Below, piece by piece: positions 43,601-51,457 of a stretch of DNA of 64,000 bases. Made by a program: the position numbers and the translations under genes. The stretch is taken from the NCBI RefSeq assembly GCF_003003355.1, contig NZ_PVTQ01000012.1, forward strand, positions 85,119 to 149,118, written 5' to 3'. The first letter of the stretch is position 1. Each line of letters starts with the position of its first letter. A model generated the notes under the pieces. That model did not search any database and had not been told where the DNA came from. It was given only the letters and a program-made list of their open reading frames with translations. Origin of the DNA: Donghicola tyrosinivorans. Lineage in GTDB: Bacteria; Pseudomonadota; Alphaproteobacteria; Rhodobacterales; Rhodobacteraceae.

Positions 43601-44715
43601 TCCAGCGCGCGCCAAAGGCTGGCGGCGGTATCGCGGACCAGCTCAATCGGGCCGTCGGGCATGATGGTCGGGTCGGTCATGGTGACATCGGCCTGACCGG
43701 TACCACGGTTCAGGTCCAGCGCCTGCACTTTCCACCCGACAAGCGAGAACATGTCCTCGCCCGGTGCGCCGTTCAGGTCGACACCATCACGGTGCGCGGC
43801 GTTCATCTCGGATGCCACCTTCTGCGCCCAGAGGTTCAGGTCTGTGAGGGCCGCATCAATAGCACCCATAGACTGGGAAAACCCGTACAATGCCCCGCCG
43901 GTCAAAGGACGGCTTTGCGCAGGGGTGTCAGGGTCTTCGGGAACAATCTCGACGCGGTTCGGACCATCCTGCCGCAGCTGCGCCACCTCATCCCGTTCGA
44001 TCAAAGGCAAGCCGCCAGTCGTGTTGCCAAAGGTGATGCGCACCAGATTGCCGTCTTCGGGGGTGACGGTGATGTCGATCAGCTCGTTCAGTTCCTTGAT
44101 CAGCAGATCGCGGCGGTCCATCAGTGGGTTCAAAGCGCCCGTGTCCTGGGTCTGCGCAGTCTTTTGCTGCAACTGGCCCAGCTCTTTCAGGATCTTGTTC
44201 GCCTCATCAATGTGGTTCGCCTGATCGCCCATCGCGCTTTCGATCATGGTCTCCATCTCGACCGCCAGCGATTTGACCCCGTCCACAAAGCTTTCGCCCG
44301 AAGTCAGCATCAGCTTGCGCAGGCCAGTGTCCACCGGATCGCCCGACACCGCCGAGATACCGGCAAAGAAGGCGTCCATCATATCCAGCGGCCCGCCTTC
44401 CTGCGGGGTCACGCGGGCCTCAAGGATGTTCAGAACGGGCAGCATCGCCTCATTCTCGGACACATCCCCTGCGGTGGTGCGCACGCGCTCGGCGACGATG
44501 GCATCAAAGGCGCGGCGGATATTTTCAACGCTGACCCCCTGCGAGGTGGTCCCTTCGGACAGCGGGTTCATCTTGCCACCGCCGATCTCGCGCGTTTCAA
44601 CCGAGCGCCTGTGATAGCCCTCGGTTTCCGCGTTTGCGATGTTTTCGCCGGTGACCTGAAGACGGGCAGCTGCCGCTGTCAGACCACTGCGACCTATAGC
44701 GAGAAGGTTGCTCAT
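40606..44715 (-). CDS. flgK: Hook-filament junction protein FlgK, very long form
   Basis: The 1369-residue protein is more than twice the usual FlgK length (547 in E. coli). The N-terminal D0/D1 (NLLAIGRSGLTAAAARLQVT, GENIANAETEGYHRR) and the C-terminal D0 helix (NLLAQQQAYQANAQVMSVAR) are standard. Between about 330 and 1230 lies a beta-rich insertion of several Ser/Thr/Gly/Ala domains, some with flagellin-IN-like strands (TGITAEVAPDGDRLVLTHET), and only acidic or small residues on average. It probably forms bulky outer domains at the hook-filament joint. Start overlaps flgJ by ATGA. Confidence 0.92.
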   Translation of the reverse strand: MSNLLAIGRSGLTAAAARLQVTGENIANAETEGYHRRSVETREIGGGKMNPLSEGTTSQGVSVENIRRAFDAIVAERVRTTAGDVSENEAMLPVLNILEARVTPQEGGPLDMMDAFFAGISAVSGDPVDTGLRKLMLTSGESFVDGVKSLAVEMETMIESAMGDQANHIDEANKILKELGQLQQKTAQTQDTGALNPLMDRRDLLIKELNELIDITVTPEDGNLVRITFGNTTGGLPLIERDEVAQLRQDGPNRVEIVPEDPDTPAQSRPLTGGALYGFSQSMGAIDAALTDLNLWAQKVASEMNAAHRDGVDLNGAPGEDMFSLVGWKVQALDLNRGTGQADVTMTDPTIMPDGPIELVRDTAASLWRALDANGDELASGDNQITLPGMIIGLSGKAVDGDRLMLSRRTGHAADLNLIIKDPRKIAAAAAVSSSAHASNVGTSEIYAEPGLNPLENVTAINIATNDNALEASEFLSPGVVGVIPSGTQSVTLATLDRQASLSFPATGGTLTSLSITIDGTTHDFTAPSALSEADFISQMNGGLIESATGLTLGETGGRLMLSGSEILLDVAGAETLVTADLDGTAATILADPEPAADMAIFTRDGLQVAGAPMDPSEAALYLTEANGFLPGATYRMADLNSPDAYRGMTQVQSNDEGNFVTQLGASTGLSTWTAADPVPVTPSVTLNLSAIDGGTVTVPEGTTATQIANMLREDVSATVTARNDLALDVTGDGTVSFRIKGENINPFQISADVTGGDLTKLAQSINLASSGTGITAEVAPDGDRLVLTHETGADITITHFTHSGGGTMTADRVDATGNSLGAGTATLGAGGDTALRATGTVKLASQIAFSVSEGASSLTAARDTFNGGRMARSIEDGGSTQVISVSYDASFDGAQDDSILQTAGSALYTMTIQDGNGALFTATFDPQAYGAQDSVDAAYGMAAALRETAVGSRLTGEAVTSIPGEGTMMRVSLGEDIYSIRMENGVPVVSGPEEGRLTASFDASNRLVVETNGGALDGSVLQVASSPADAAAFGMGLTNVVQSEGVGGKVDLVNWPGGTQSATFTVDGSSYTLSASSTGTALSVSVGGGFAGSASWDATNGRIIITPPAGSGPVEFAPQAGADVLGFGNIAAKVSVSDDGKLSITATDSRVLDIAAQTQASGSRITLNDLPNEDLLVVMAGNGAQKLAVDIQARINPEPDREVELRVLDASSDLVGLYDAETGHEIARRTLGANGDTLIGGYAVTLTAGYEDGDSFTLLPARADSGDSRILERLADLQMRNVDTGLGGFQAVFNEMVTNVGGVVSATTSRLETANSMHEAALRADAEKTSVDLDEEAANLLAQQQAYQANAQVMSVARSLFDTLLNSL

Positions 44716-45026
44716 GAGCCCTTAATCCCCAGAACCATCGGTGCAAATTGCTGGTACAGCGCCTTGCCGATCCCCAGACCGGCCTTACCTGCCCCCAGCT
44801 GCGAGAATTTTTCGTCCAGCATGCCCTGCATGGTTTCCACGCCAGAGCCGCCCATGAGATCGTCGCCAAGACTGGCTTCTCGGGCGGTCTTCATGATCTG
44901 TTGAAGGAACAGGCCCTCAAAGGCGTCGGTGGCTTGTCGCAACTCGTCCGCTTTGGTGGGGGCCTTGACCCGCGTGTCACTTGCGGGGGCCATCTGGTGA
45001 AGGTCGGTGTATCCTGAAACGTTCAT
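44712..45026 (-). CDS. flgJ: Rod-binding protein FlgJ, rod-cap domain only
   Basis: The 104-residue product matches only the N-terminal rod-binding domain of FlgJ (ATDAFEGLFLQQIMKTAREA, then METMQGMLDEKFSQL-like helix and GLGIGKALYQQ). The C-terminal glucosaminidase domain of enterobacterial FlgJ is absent; the separate SltF-like enzyme at 38468 supplies that function. Confidence 0.92.
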   Translation of the reverse strand: MNVSGYTDLHQMAPASDTRVKAPTKADELRQATDAFEGLFLQQIMKTAREASLGDDLMGGSGVETMQGMLDEKFSQLGAGKAGLGIGKALYQQFAPMVLGIKGS

Positions 45027-45050
45027 GCCTGCTCTCTTTTTTGCTTTGTT

Positions 45051-46169
45051 TCAGATGATGATCAGTTCGGCCCGCAGCGCACCTGCGTGGTGCAGCGCCT
45101 CAAGGATGGCCACCAGATCGGCGCTGCTGGCGCCCACGGCGTTGATCGCATCCACAAGGTTGGACAAAGAAATTCCGGGATCGAACAGGAAGGCCTGTGC
45201 GGCGGGCTGATCGACCTGGATGTTGGTGTCGGGCGTGACCACAGGATCACCGGGGGCAACGATCACGTTGTCACCTGCGGCAACCACAGCCGCGCCTTGA
45301 TCCACGTTCACATCTTCATTCACCCGCACGGTCAGCGAACCATGCGTCACCGCCGCAGGGGCAACACGGACGTTGCCGTTGATCACCACAGTGCCGGTGC
45401 GCGAATTCACGATGATTTTGGCGTTGGGCTCGGCGGGTTCGACTTCGATGCTTTCCAGCATACCCATAAAGGACACGCGCTGACCCGGATCAGCAGGAGC
45501 ACGGACACGCACCGAGGTGCCATCCAGCGGCAAAGCCATGCCGCCGCCAAAGATGTTGTTGATCGCCTCGGCCACACGGTTCGAGGTGGAAAAATCGTTC
45601 CGGTGCAGGTTCAGCACGAAGTATTCGGATTCAAGGAAGGGTGTTTCCACCAGGCGCTCCACAGTCGCGCCACCGGGGATACGGCCCACAGTCGGCACGT
45701 TCACCACGAGGGACGACCCATCGCCCCCTTCGACACCCAGACCGCCAACCACAAGGTTGCCTTGGGCGATGGCATAAATCTCGCCATCCGCGCCCATCAG
45801 CGGGGTCATGAGCAGGGTGCCGCCTTTCAGCGACTTGGCCTTGCCGGCGGTGCTGACGGTGATGTCCATCACCTGACCGGGTTTGAGGAAGGGCGACATC
45901 TCGGCCGTGACCATCACCGCTGCCGCGTTCTTGGCATCAAGGTTCGAGGCTGTCGTCTCTAGCCCGAGACGCGAGATGATCGACTGCATCGACTGCTGCG
46001 TCAGGCTGGAATTGCCATCGCCCGTGCCCGCAAGACCCACGACCAGACCATACCCCACCAAAGGGTTCGACCTAACACCCGCCACCGCGGCCAGATCCTT
46101 GATCCGGTCGGCAGACGCCGCAAAGGGGGCCACAATCATCAGGGCTGTGATCAGAATTTTGCGGAACAT
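45051..46169 (-). CDS. flgI: Flagellar P-ring protein FlgI
   Basis: Periplasmic ring around the rod; 372 residues. Signal peptide [20 protein letters not shown], then [32 protein letters not shown] and the C-terminal block [20 protein letters not shown] with [18 protein letters not shown]. flgA, which assists P-ring assembly, is not in this window. Confidence 0.96.
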   Translation of the reverse strand: MFRKILITALMIVAPFAASADRIKDLAAVAGVRSNPLVGYGLVVGLAGTGDGNSSLTQQSMQSIISRLGLETTASNLDAKNAAAVMVTAEMSPFLKPGQVMDITVSTAGKAKSLKGGTLLMTPLMGADGEIYAIAQGNLVVGGLGVEGGDGSSLVVNVPTVGRIPGGATVERLVETPFLESEYFVLNLHRNDFSTSNRVAEAINNIFGGGMALPLDGTSVRVRAPADPGQRVSFMGMLESIEVEPAEPNAKIIVNSRTGTVVINGNVRVAPAAVTHGSLTVRVNEDVNVDQGAAVVAAGDNVIVAPGDPVVTPDTNIQVDQPAAQAFLFDPGISLSNLVDAINAVGASSADLVAILEALHHAGALRAELIII

Positions 46170-46201
46170 GGGCTTGGCCTTTCAGGTCAAACGGGAAGGG
46201 A

Positions 46202-46870
46202 TCAGAACGGAGAGACGGTGTTCATAGCGCGGCTCATCCAGCCGCGTTTGCCGGTATCGGCCACCTGCCCTGCACCGATGTATTTGATCTCGGCATTGGC
46301 GATGCGGTCGGACTCGACGATGTTCTCGGGCGAGATATCGGCGGGGCGCACGATGCCCGTCAGGCGAATGTATTCGTCGCCATTGTTCAGGGTCAGCTTT
46401 TTCTGGCCGATGATCTCAAGGTTACCACCGGGCAGAATGCGGGCCACGGTCACCGACATGCGGCCGGTCAGGCTGTTCGACTGGCTGGCGCTGCCCTTGC
46501 CAGAGAACGAATTCGCACCGCTGGCCGACAAGTCTGCATCCAGCACGGGAATCGGCAGGACGTTGGGCAGGTCTACCTCAAAGCTGTCACTGCGCGACGC
46601 GGTGGCGTTCTGGCTTTTGGTGGCGGCGAAACGCTCGCTCAGTTTTACGGTCAGAATGTCGCCCACCTGCGCGGCTTTGCGATCGGTCGCGAAAAGGCCC
46701 ATTGATCCGCCCGAATAAATGCTGCCCGAAGGCATGGTGCGGGTCATGGTGGGCGCTTCGACGGGGTAAACCGGAGCGTAGTTGGCCGAAGCGGCCTCTT
46801 CGATCTGCTGGGAACAGCCTGCCACAGTCAGGGCGGCGCAACCGGCGGCAATGGTCAAGCGCAGGGTCAT
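46202..46870 (-). CDS. flgH: Flagellar L-ring lipoprotein FlgH
   Basis: The 222-residue protein has a lipoprotein signal with lipobox VAGC at about 16-19, the conserved GSIYSGGSMGLFATDRKAAQ, VGDILTVKLSE and the C-terminal strands LIGQKKLTLNNGDEYIRLTG-like with GIVRPADISPENIV. It forms the outer-membrane ring. Follows flgG by five bases. Confidence 0.96.
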   Translation of the reverse strand: MTLRLTIAAGCAALTVAGCSQQIEEAASANYAPVYPVEAPTMTRTMPSGSIYSGGSMGLFATDRKAAQVGDILTVKLSERFAATKSQNATASRSDSFEVDLPNVLPIPVLDADLSASGANSFSGKGSASQSNSLTGRMSVTVARILPGGNLEIIGQKKLTLNNGDEYIRLTGIVRPADISPENIVESDRIANAEIKYIGAGQVADTGKRGWMSRAMNTVSPF

Positions 46871-46875
46871 CTAGA

Positions 46876-47664
46876 TCACACCTTGTTCGAAAGGAATTGC
46901 ATCATCTCGTCCGAGGCCGAGATCGATTTGGAGTTCAGCTCATAGGCCCGTTGGGCCTCGATCATATCCACCAGCTCTTGCACCACGTTCACGTTCGATG
47001 CCTCAAGCGAGCCTTGGTTGATCTTGCCCATCCCGTCCTGCATCGGGTTCGCGATGATGGGCGCGCCGCTGGCGGGGGTCTCGGTCACAAAGCTTTCCCC
47101 GACGGGGTTCAGACCGCGCGGGTTCGAGAAGGTCGCCAGCTGGATCTGACCCACTTCCTGATATTCCTGGTTACCGGGGGTGGTGATGCTGACGATGCCA
47201 TCGTCGGAAATGTTGATTTCCATCGCATCAGCAGGGATCTGGATTTCGGGCTGGACCACATAACCGCTAGAGGTCGTCAGCGTGCCTTCCGCATTGCGCG
47301 AGAAGGTGCCGTTACGGGTGTAGCCGATTTCGCCGTTGGGCATCAGAACCTGAAAAAAGCCCTGTCCGTTGATGGCGATATCCAGATTGTTGCCAGTGTC
47401 CTGCAGGTTGCCCTGCGAATACAGCTTCTGGGTGTTCACCATCCGCACACCGGTACCGATGGCCGAGGCCGAGGTCAGCTGGGTGGCTTCGGAGGTTTGC
47501 GCACCGCCTGATTTCCAGGTCTGGTACAGCAGGGTTTCAAAGTTCGCGCGGTCGCGCTTGAAACCGGTGGTATTAACGTTTGCCAGGTTGTTCGAGATCA
47601 CCTGGATTCGGGCCTGTTGGGCATTGAGACCCGTCTTGGCAACGTGCATCGCGGCGCTGGACAT
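46876..47664 (-). CDS. flgG: Distal rod protein FlgG
   Basis: The 262-residue protein has the rod/hook N-terminus (MHVAKTGLNAQQARIQVISN, NLANVNTTGFKRDRANFE), the FlgG-type QLTSASAIGTGVRMVNTQK and the C-terminal EASNVNVVQELVDMIEAQRA. It has a sigma-54 promoter of its own in the gap after flgF. Confidence 0.95.
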   Translation of the reverse strand: MSSAAMHVAKTGLNAQQARIQVISNNLANVNTTGFKRDRANFETLLYQTWKSGGAQTSEATQLTSASAIGTGVRMVNTQKLYSQGNLQDTGNNLDIAINGQGFFQVLMPNGEIGYTRNGTFSRNAEGTLTTSSGYVVQPEIQIPADAMEINISDDGIVSITTPGNQEYQEVGQIQLATFSNPRGLNPVGESFVTETPASGAPIIANPMQDGMGKINQGSLEASNVNVVQELVDMIEAQRAYELNSKSISASDEMMQFLSNKV

Positions 47665-47705
47665 CTCGTGCTCTCCTTGCGAATGGTAGCTTCACGTCTC
47701 TACCT

Positions 47706-47720
47706 GCAAGGCACATGCCA
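47706..47720 (-). promoter_or_regulatory. Internal sigma-54 promoter before flgG
   Basis: On the minus strand TGGCATGTGCCTTGC matches the consensus with TTGC at -12. Predicted start about 47694, 30 nt before flgG. It would drive flgGHIJKL and sltF separately from flgBCDEF. Confidence 0.82.
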
Positions 47721-47744
47721 AAATATTTTCGCGCAGCCCTAAAA

Positions 47745-48503
47745 TTATTCGGGCGCACGCATCAGGCTGGTTCCGCTCTCGTCGATCTCTTTGGTGGTGC
47801 TGATCATTTTCAGCCCGACTTCAAAGTTCCGCTGGTTTTCAATGGTGGCCAGCATCTCTTCGATGGGGTTCACGTTGGACCGTTCCAACGCCCCTTGCAT
47901 GATCTTGGCTTGCTGGTCGGCTTGGGGAATCGTGCCGTTGATGTTGCGCACCTGACCATCATCACCTTTTTGCAATGTGCCCTCGGGCGGCACCACGGTG
48001 CCCAACGTCCCGATGTTCAGCTGTTCGCCGGGGGCGCCGTCTACGGGCTCGATCAGGATTTCACCGACTTCGGTGATCACGATCTGCCGGTAGGCGGGCA
48101 CCTGAATGGGGGCCATCTGCGGGTTCAACATCAATTCGTTCGCGCCGTTGCGCAGAAAGCCATCGTTGTCGATGTGCATGTCGCCGCGGCGTGACAGGGC
48201 GGGCTGGCCGCCCTCGTCATCTTGAATAAAGAAATAACCTTGGTCGGGAATGGCCACATCCAGCCATTCATCCGTTTTGTCGATAAAGCCCGGCGCTTCC
48301 GAAAAGGACGCGTGGCCCTTTTCAAGTTGGAAGGCGCGGACATTAGCCTGATCCATGGCGTCCAGAAATTTAGTGTGGCCCGGGTTGTCGCGGTCGGCCC
48401 GGAAACCGGGCACGTTCAAGTTCGCGAGGTTCTGCGCCTGCGTAATGTTGGCGTCACGCTGGTTGTGCAGGGCGTTCAGCGCCGTATAAATCAAACGGTC
48501 CAT
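47745..48503 (-). CDS. flgF: Proximal rod protein FlgF
   Basis: The 252-residue protein has DRLIYTALNALHNQRDANIT, NLANLNVPGFRADRD near the N-terminus and the C-terminal ERSNVNPIEEMLATIENQRN typical of rod proteins. It sits between flgE and flgG; length fits FlgF. Confidence 0.92.
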   Translation of the reverse strand: MDRLIYTALNALHNQRDANITQAQNLANLNVPGFRADRDNPGHTKFLDAMDQANVRAFQLEKGHASFSEAPGFIDKTDEWLDVAIPDQGYFFIQDDEGGQPALSRRGDMHIDNDGFLRNGANELMLNPQMAPIQVPAYRQIVITEVGEILIEPVDGAPGEQLNIGTLGTVVPPEGTLQKGDDGQVRNINGTIPQADQQAKIMQGALERSNVNPIEEMLATIENQRNFEVGLKMISTTKEIDESGTSLMRAPE

Positions 48504-48535
48504 GGATCAGTCTTCCTTGGGTCTTAACCTAAACG

Positions 48536-49789
48536 TTAACCACGCATGTTCATGATGGTCTGCGACAACGAGTTCGAAGTCTCGAGCGCTTTTGCCGAGG
48601 CCTGATAGTTCCGCTGCGACGAGATCAGATCCACCAGTTCCGAGGTCAGATCAATGTTCGCCTGTTCCAGCGAGCCCGAGTTGACGTTGCCGAAACCACT
48701 CAGACCCGACTGGCCAAAGTAGGGATCGCCTGAGTCTGCGGTGGATTTGTAGGCCGCATCCCCAACCGGCGACAGGCCGTTAAGGTTTGTAAAGTTCGCC
48801 AGTGCCACCTGCCCCAGCGCGATGGTGTCCACGCCCGAATAGTTGGCCCATACGATGCCTTCACTGTCTACCTGCAGGTTCGACAGGCCACGGGGGGTAT
48901 CGCCATCATGGCTAAGGGTCTGCACGGCGAATTTATCCGCCATCTGGTTCGAATCTGCGAAGTCCAGATTGATGGTACGGCCATCGCCGGTGAACCCAAC
49001 GGGGGTCTCGCCCTCGATCGCCAGACCGGTCTCATCAAACGCCAGTGTCATGGGTGTCGCAGGAGTGTAAGGCACACCGTCCACAGTCATATGCACTTCG
49101 TAGCGCGAAATGGTCGAGCTCGCGTCAGGCTGATCGGTCATGACAAAGAACAGTTCCGCTTCCTGCGCGGTACCAGTGCTGTCGTAGATCGAGAACGGGG
49201 TCGAGAACGCATAGCTTTCGCTATCTGCAGTGTCGAAAGTCAGCGCACTGGGAACAGCATCCTGACCGCCCTGCGCCTCAACGCCCGAGGGGAAGCCCAT
49301 GGTCAGCGAGGTATTGTCGGTCGCCTTCGGCGAGCCGCGGAACGCGGGTACCTGAAGGGGCTGGATTTCAGCCTTCGACAAAACGGTTCCATCCTCGGCG
49401 CTGGGGTAGGACATCATGTAGCTGCCCGACGAGTTCACAATATGCCCTTCCGAGTTCAGGCTGAACGCACCTGCGCGGCTGAAGGTCATCTCGCCAGAGT
49501 TCAGTTCGGGACGCAGCGCGAAAAAGCCCTGACCCTGAATGCCTAGGTCCAGCGTGTTACCGGTCTGCTCGAACGAGCCCTGATTAAAGCTTTTCGACAC
49601 GTTGGTCAGACGGGTCCCCAGACCGGTCTGTTTCTTGGGGTCCGAGAACGGCGGCGTCGAATAGAGGTCGGTGAACTCGGTCCGGCTTTTGTGATAGCCG
49701 ACGGTGTTCACGTTCGCGATGTTGTTCGAGGTATTTGCGATATCGGCCTGCGCGGCGTGCAGACCTGTCATTGCGACCAGTGCGGACAT
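48536..49789 (-). CDS. flgE: Flagellar hook protein FlgE
   Basis: The 417-residue protein has the N-terminal GLHAAQADIANTSNNIANVN, a hook core with DSTGTAQEAELFFV and the C-terminal GSLEQANIDLTSELVDLISS followed by QRNYQASAKALETS. Standard size for a hook subunit. Confidence 0.95.
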   Translation of the reverse strand: MSALVAMTGLHAAQADIANTSNNIANVNTVGYHKSRTEFTDLYSTPPFSDPKKQTGLGTRLTNVSKSFNQGSFEQTGNTLDLGIQGQGFFALRPELNSGEMTFSRAGAFSLNSEGHIVNSSGSYMMSYPSAEDGTVLSKAEIQPLQVPAFRGSPKATDNTSLTMGFPSGVEAQGGQDAVPSALTFDTADSESYAFSTPFSIYDSTGTAQEAELFFVMTDQPDASSTISRYEVHMTVDGVPYTPATPMTLAFDETGLAIEGETPVGFTGDGRTINLDFADSNQMADKFAVQTLSHDGDTPRGLSNLQVDSEGIVWANYSGVDTIALGQVALANFTNLNGLSPVGDAAYKSTADSGDPYFGQSGLSGFGNVNSGSLEQANIDLTSELVDLISSQRNYQASAKALETSNSLSQTIMNMRG

Positions 49790-49854
49790 TTTTAATCTCC
49801 TAGGTGTCTTGCAACAGTGTGACTGGTGAGAGGGGGGCTATGGCGGGGCGGTGA

Positions 49855-50535
49855 TCAGCGCAGGGCGCTGACCTCCATGAATTGCTGATCGTCGTAGTCT
49901 TCGATCTTGAGGGTGACGTCCCCGCCATCGGTGGGCAGCGTGACGCCTTGAACGCGGGCGTAGACCTTGGCACCCAAGGTCTGGCTTTCGTTGTTATTGG
50001 TCACCTCGACCGAGATCCGCACCTTGCGGTTGGTGTCAGTGATCTTGTCGGGAACATCGGTCCATTCGAAGGCCACATCGCCGACGTTCTGCATGCCCAA
50101 GGTCTGGGTGTGCAGGGTCTCGCCGGTAATGTCGTCCTTGTAGGTAATCTTCACACGGTCGGCCCGTTCGCTCAGGGTCACCATGCCGTGGATCTCGCCT
50201 TCGCTGTTGGCGCGGGCGGTATTGCCGGTGACCAGCACCTGCTTGCCCACCAGCGATGAGGCGTTCGAGATGCGGAAACTGTTCATCTCTTCGGTCAGGC
50301 CGGTCAGCGCGGTCTTGATCTCTTCCAGACCGTTCACGGTCGAGAACTGTGCCATCTGGGCGATGAACTCGCCGTTTTCCATCGGCGCGAAGGGGTCCTG
50401 GTTCTTGAGCTGCGCGCTCATCAGTTCCAGAAAGTCGCCCTGACCCAGATCTTTCTTGTTCTGGATCGTATTTGCGGTGTCGCTTGTGTCCACATAGGAC
50501 CGGACCCCGGCAAGACTTGCAGCAGTGACAGCCAT
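49855..50535 (-). CDS. flgD: Hook assembly scaffold protein FlgD
   Basis: ATG 50535 is eight bases after AGGAG; a TTG three bases upstream is possible. 226 residues: the N-terminal LGQGDFLELMSAQLKNQDPF with ENGEFIAQMAQFSTVNGLEE is the FlgD signature, followed by the SLVGKQVLVTGN strand and a FlgD-Ig-like domain. FlgD caps the growing hook. Confidence 0.95.
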   Translation of the reverse strand: MAVTAASLAGVRSYVDTSDTANTIQNKKDLGQGDFLELMSAQLKNQDPFAPMENGEFIAQMAQFSTVNGLEEIKTALTGLTEEMNSFRISNASSLVGKQVLVTGNTARANSEGEIHGMVTLSERADRVKITYKDDITGETLHTQTLGMQNVGDVAFEWTDVPDKITDTNRKVRISVEVTNNNESQTLGAKVYARVQGVTLPTDGGDVTLKIEDYDDQQFMEVSALR

Positions 50536-50556
50536 CAATGCTCTCCTAAATCGGCC

Positions 50557-50970
50557 TTATTGGCCCATGCTCACGGTGCGCGAAATCAGGGTGCGCAGCG
50601 TTGAAACCACTTCCAGAGTGTTCTGGTACTGGCGGTTGGTTTCCATCATCTCGACCATCTCTTCGTCGACGTTGACGGTGCTTTCCCAAACAAACCCCTG
50701 CTCGTCGGCCATAGGGTGGTTGGGGCGGAAAATACGCTCGGGCTCGCGGTCCAGCGAAACGATGTCCTTCACATCGGTGGTGGACAGGCCGCTTTCGAGA
50801 AAGTCGCTGGCGTAATCCACCTCAAAGACGGGGCGGATCGGGCGAAAGGCCTCTTCCTTGGTACTGGCCACGGATTTGGCGTTCGCAAGGTTGGTTGCGA
50901 TGGTGTTCAGACGCGTCATCTGGGACGACATCGAACGGCTCGCCACATCGAAGATGTTGTTAATCGCCAT
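50557..50970 (-). CDS. flgC: Proximal rod protein FlgC
   Basis: The 137-residue product has FDVASRSMSSQMTRLNTIAT, NLANAKSVASTKEEAFRP and the C-terminal VNVDEEMVEMMETNRQYQNT of FlgC. Three bases behind flgB. Confidence 0.94.
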   Translation of the reverse strand: MAINNIFDVASRSMSSQMTRLNTIATNLANAKSVASTKEEAFRPIRPVFEVDYASDFLESGLSTTDVKDIVSLDREPERIFRPNHPMADEQGFVWESTVNVDEEMVEMMETNRQYQNTLEVVSTLRTLISRTVSMGQ

Positions 50971-50972
50971 CG

Positions 50973-51356
50973 TTATTCTCCTTTAATCGCGTTCTGTAGA
51001 CCGGCGATTTTCCGGTTCAGCAGCATCAGGCTGGCCTGATAGCGCATGGTGTTTTGCGAGAACTCCATCTGCTCGACCGCCAGTTCCACGGTGTTGCCAT
51101 CAAGCGAGGGGTTCAGGTTCTGCCGGAAGGCCAGCCCGTTGGCACTGGGATTGCCTACAGAGAAATGCTGGTCGTCGCTGGTGCGCAGATTTCCGACACC
51201 TTGGGCCTGTTTGAAGGCCGAGGCGAAATCGATGTCACGCGCCTTGTAACCGGGCGTGGCCGAGTTCGCGATGTTCGATGCCAGAACGTTATTGCGCTTT
51301 TCGCGCAGGACCAGCGCATCGGCGTGCAGGCTGATGTGATCGCGTATCCCGTTCAT
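50973..51356 (-). CDS. flgB: Proximal rod protein FlgB
   Basis: The 127-residue product has [20 protein letters not shown] followed by YKARDIDF, and the C-terminal [20 protein letters not shown]. First gene of the flg operon; the sigma-54 promoter at 51416-51430 gives it a leader of about 48 nt. Confidence 0.95.
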   Translation of the reverse strand: MNGIRDHISLHADALVLREKRNNVLASNIANSATPGYKARDIDFASAFKQAQGVGNLRTSDDQHFSVGNPSANGLAFRQNLNPSLDGNTVELAVEQMEFSQNTMRYQASLMLLNRKIAGLQNAIKGE

Positions 51357-51402
51357 TGCGTCCTCGTGTTTCTTCTAAAAAATCCGGAAAACCGGTCGTA
51401 GC

Positions 51403-51417
51403 TGGTCTGGAAGTTGC
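51403..51417 (+). promoter_or_regulatory. Sigma-54 promoter of the repeat-protein gene
   Basis: TGGTCTGGAAGTTGC keeps TGG, the 10-nt spacing and TTGC. Predicted start about 51429, 29 nt before the ATG at 51458. Its -12 GC (51416-51417) is the same base pair step used by the opposing flgB promoter. Confidence 0.68.
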
Positions 51418-51430
51418 AAGTGCCATGCCA
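51416..51430 (-). promoter_or_regulatory. Sigma-54 promoter of the flg operon
   Basis: On the minus strand TGGCATGGCACTTGC is an excellent match. Predicted start about 51404, 48 nt before flgB. Confidence 0.85.
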
Positions 51431-51457
51431 AATGGAACTCAAAAGGCGGAGCACCCG

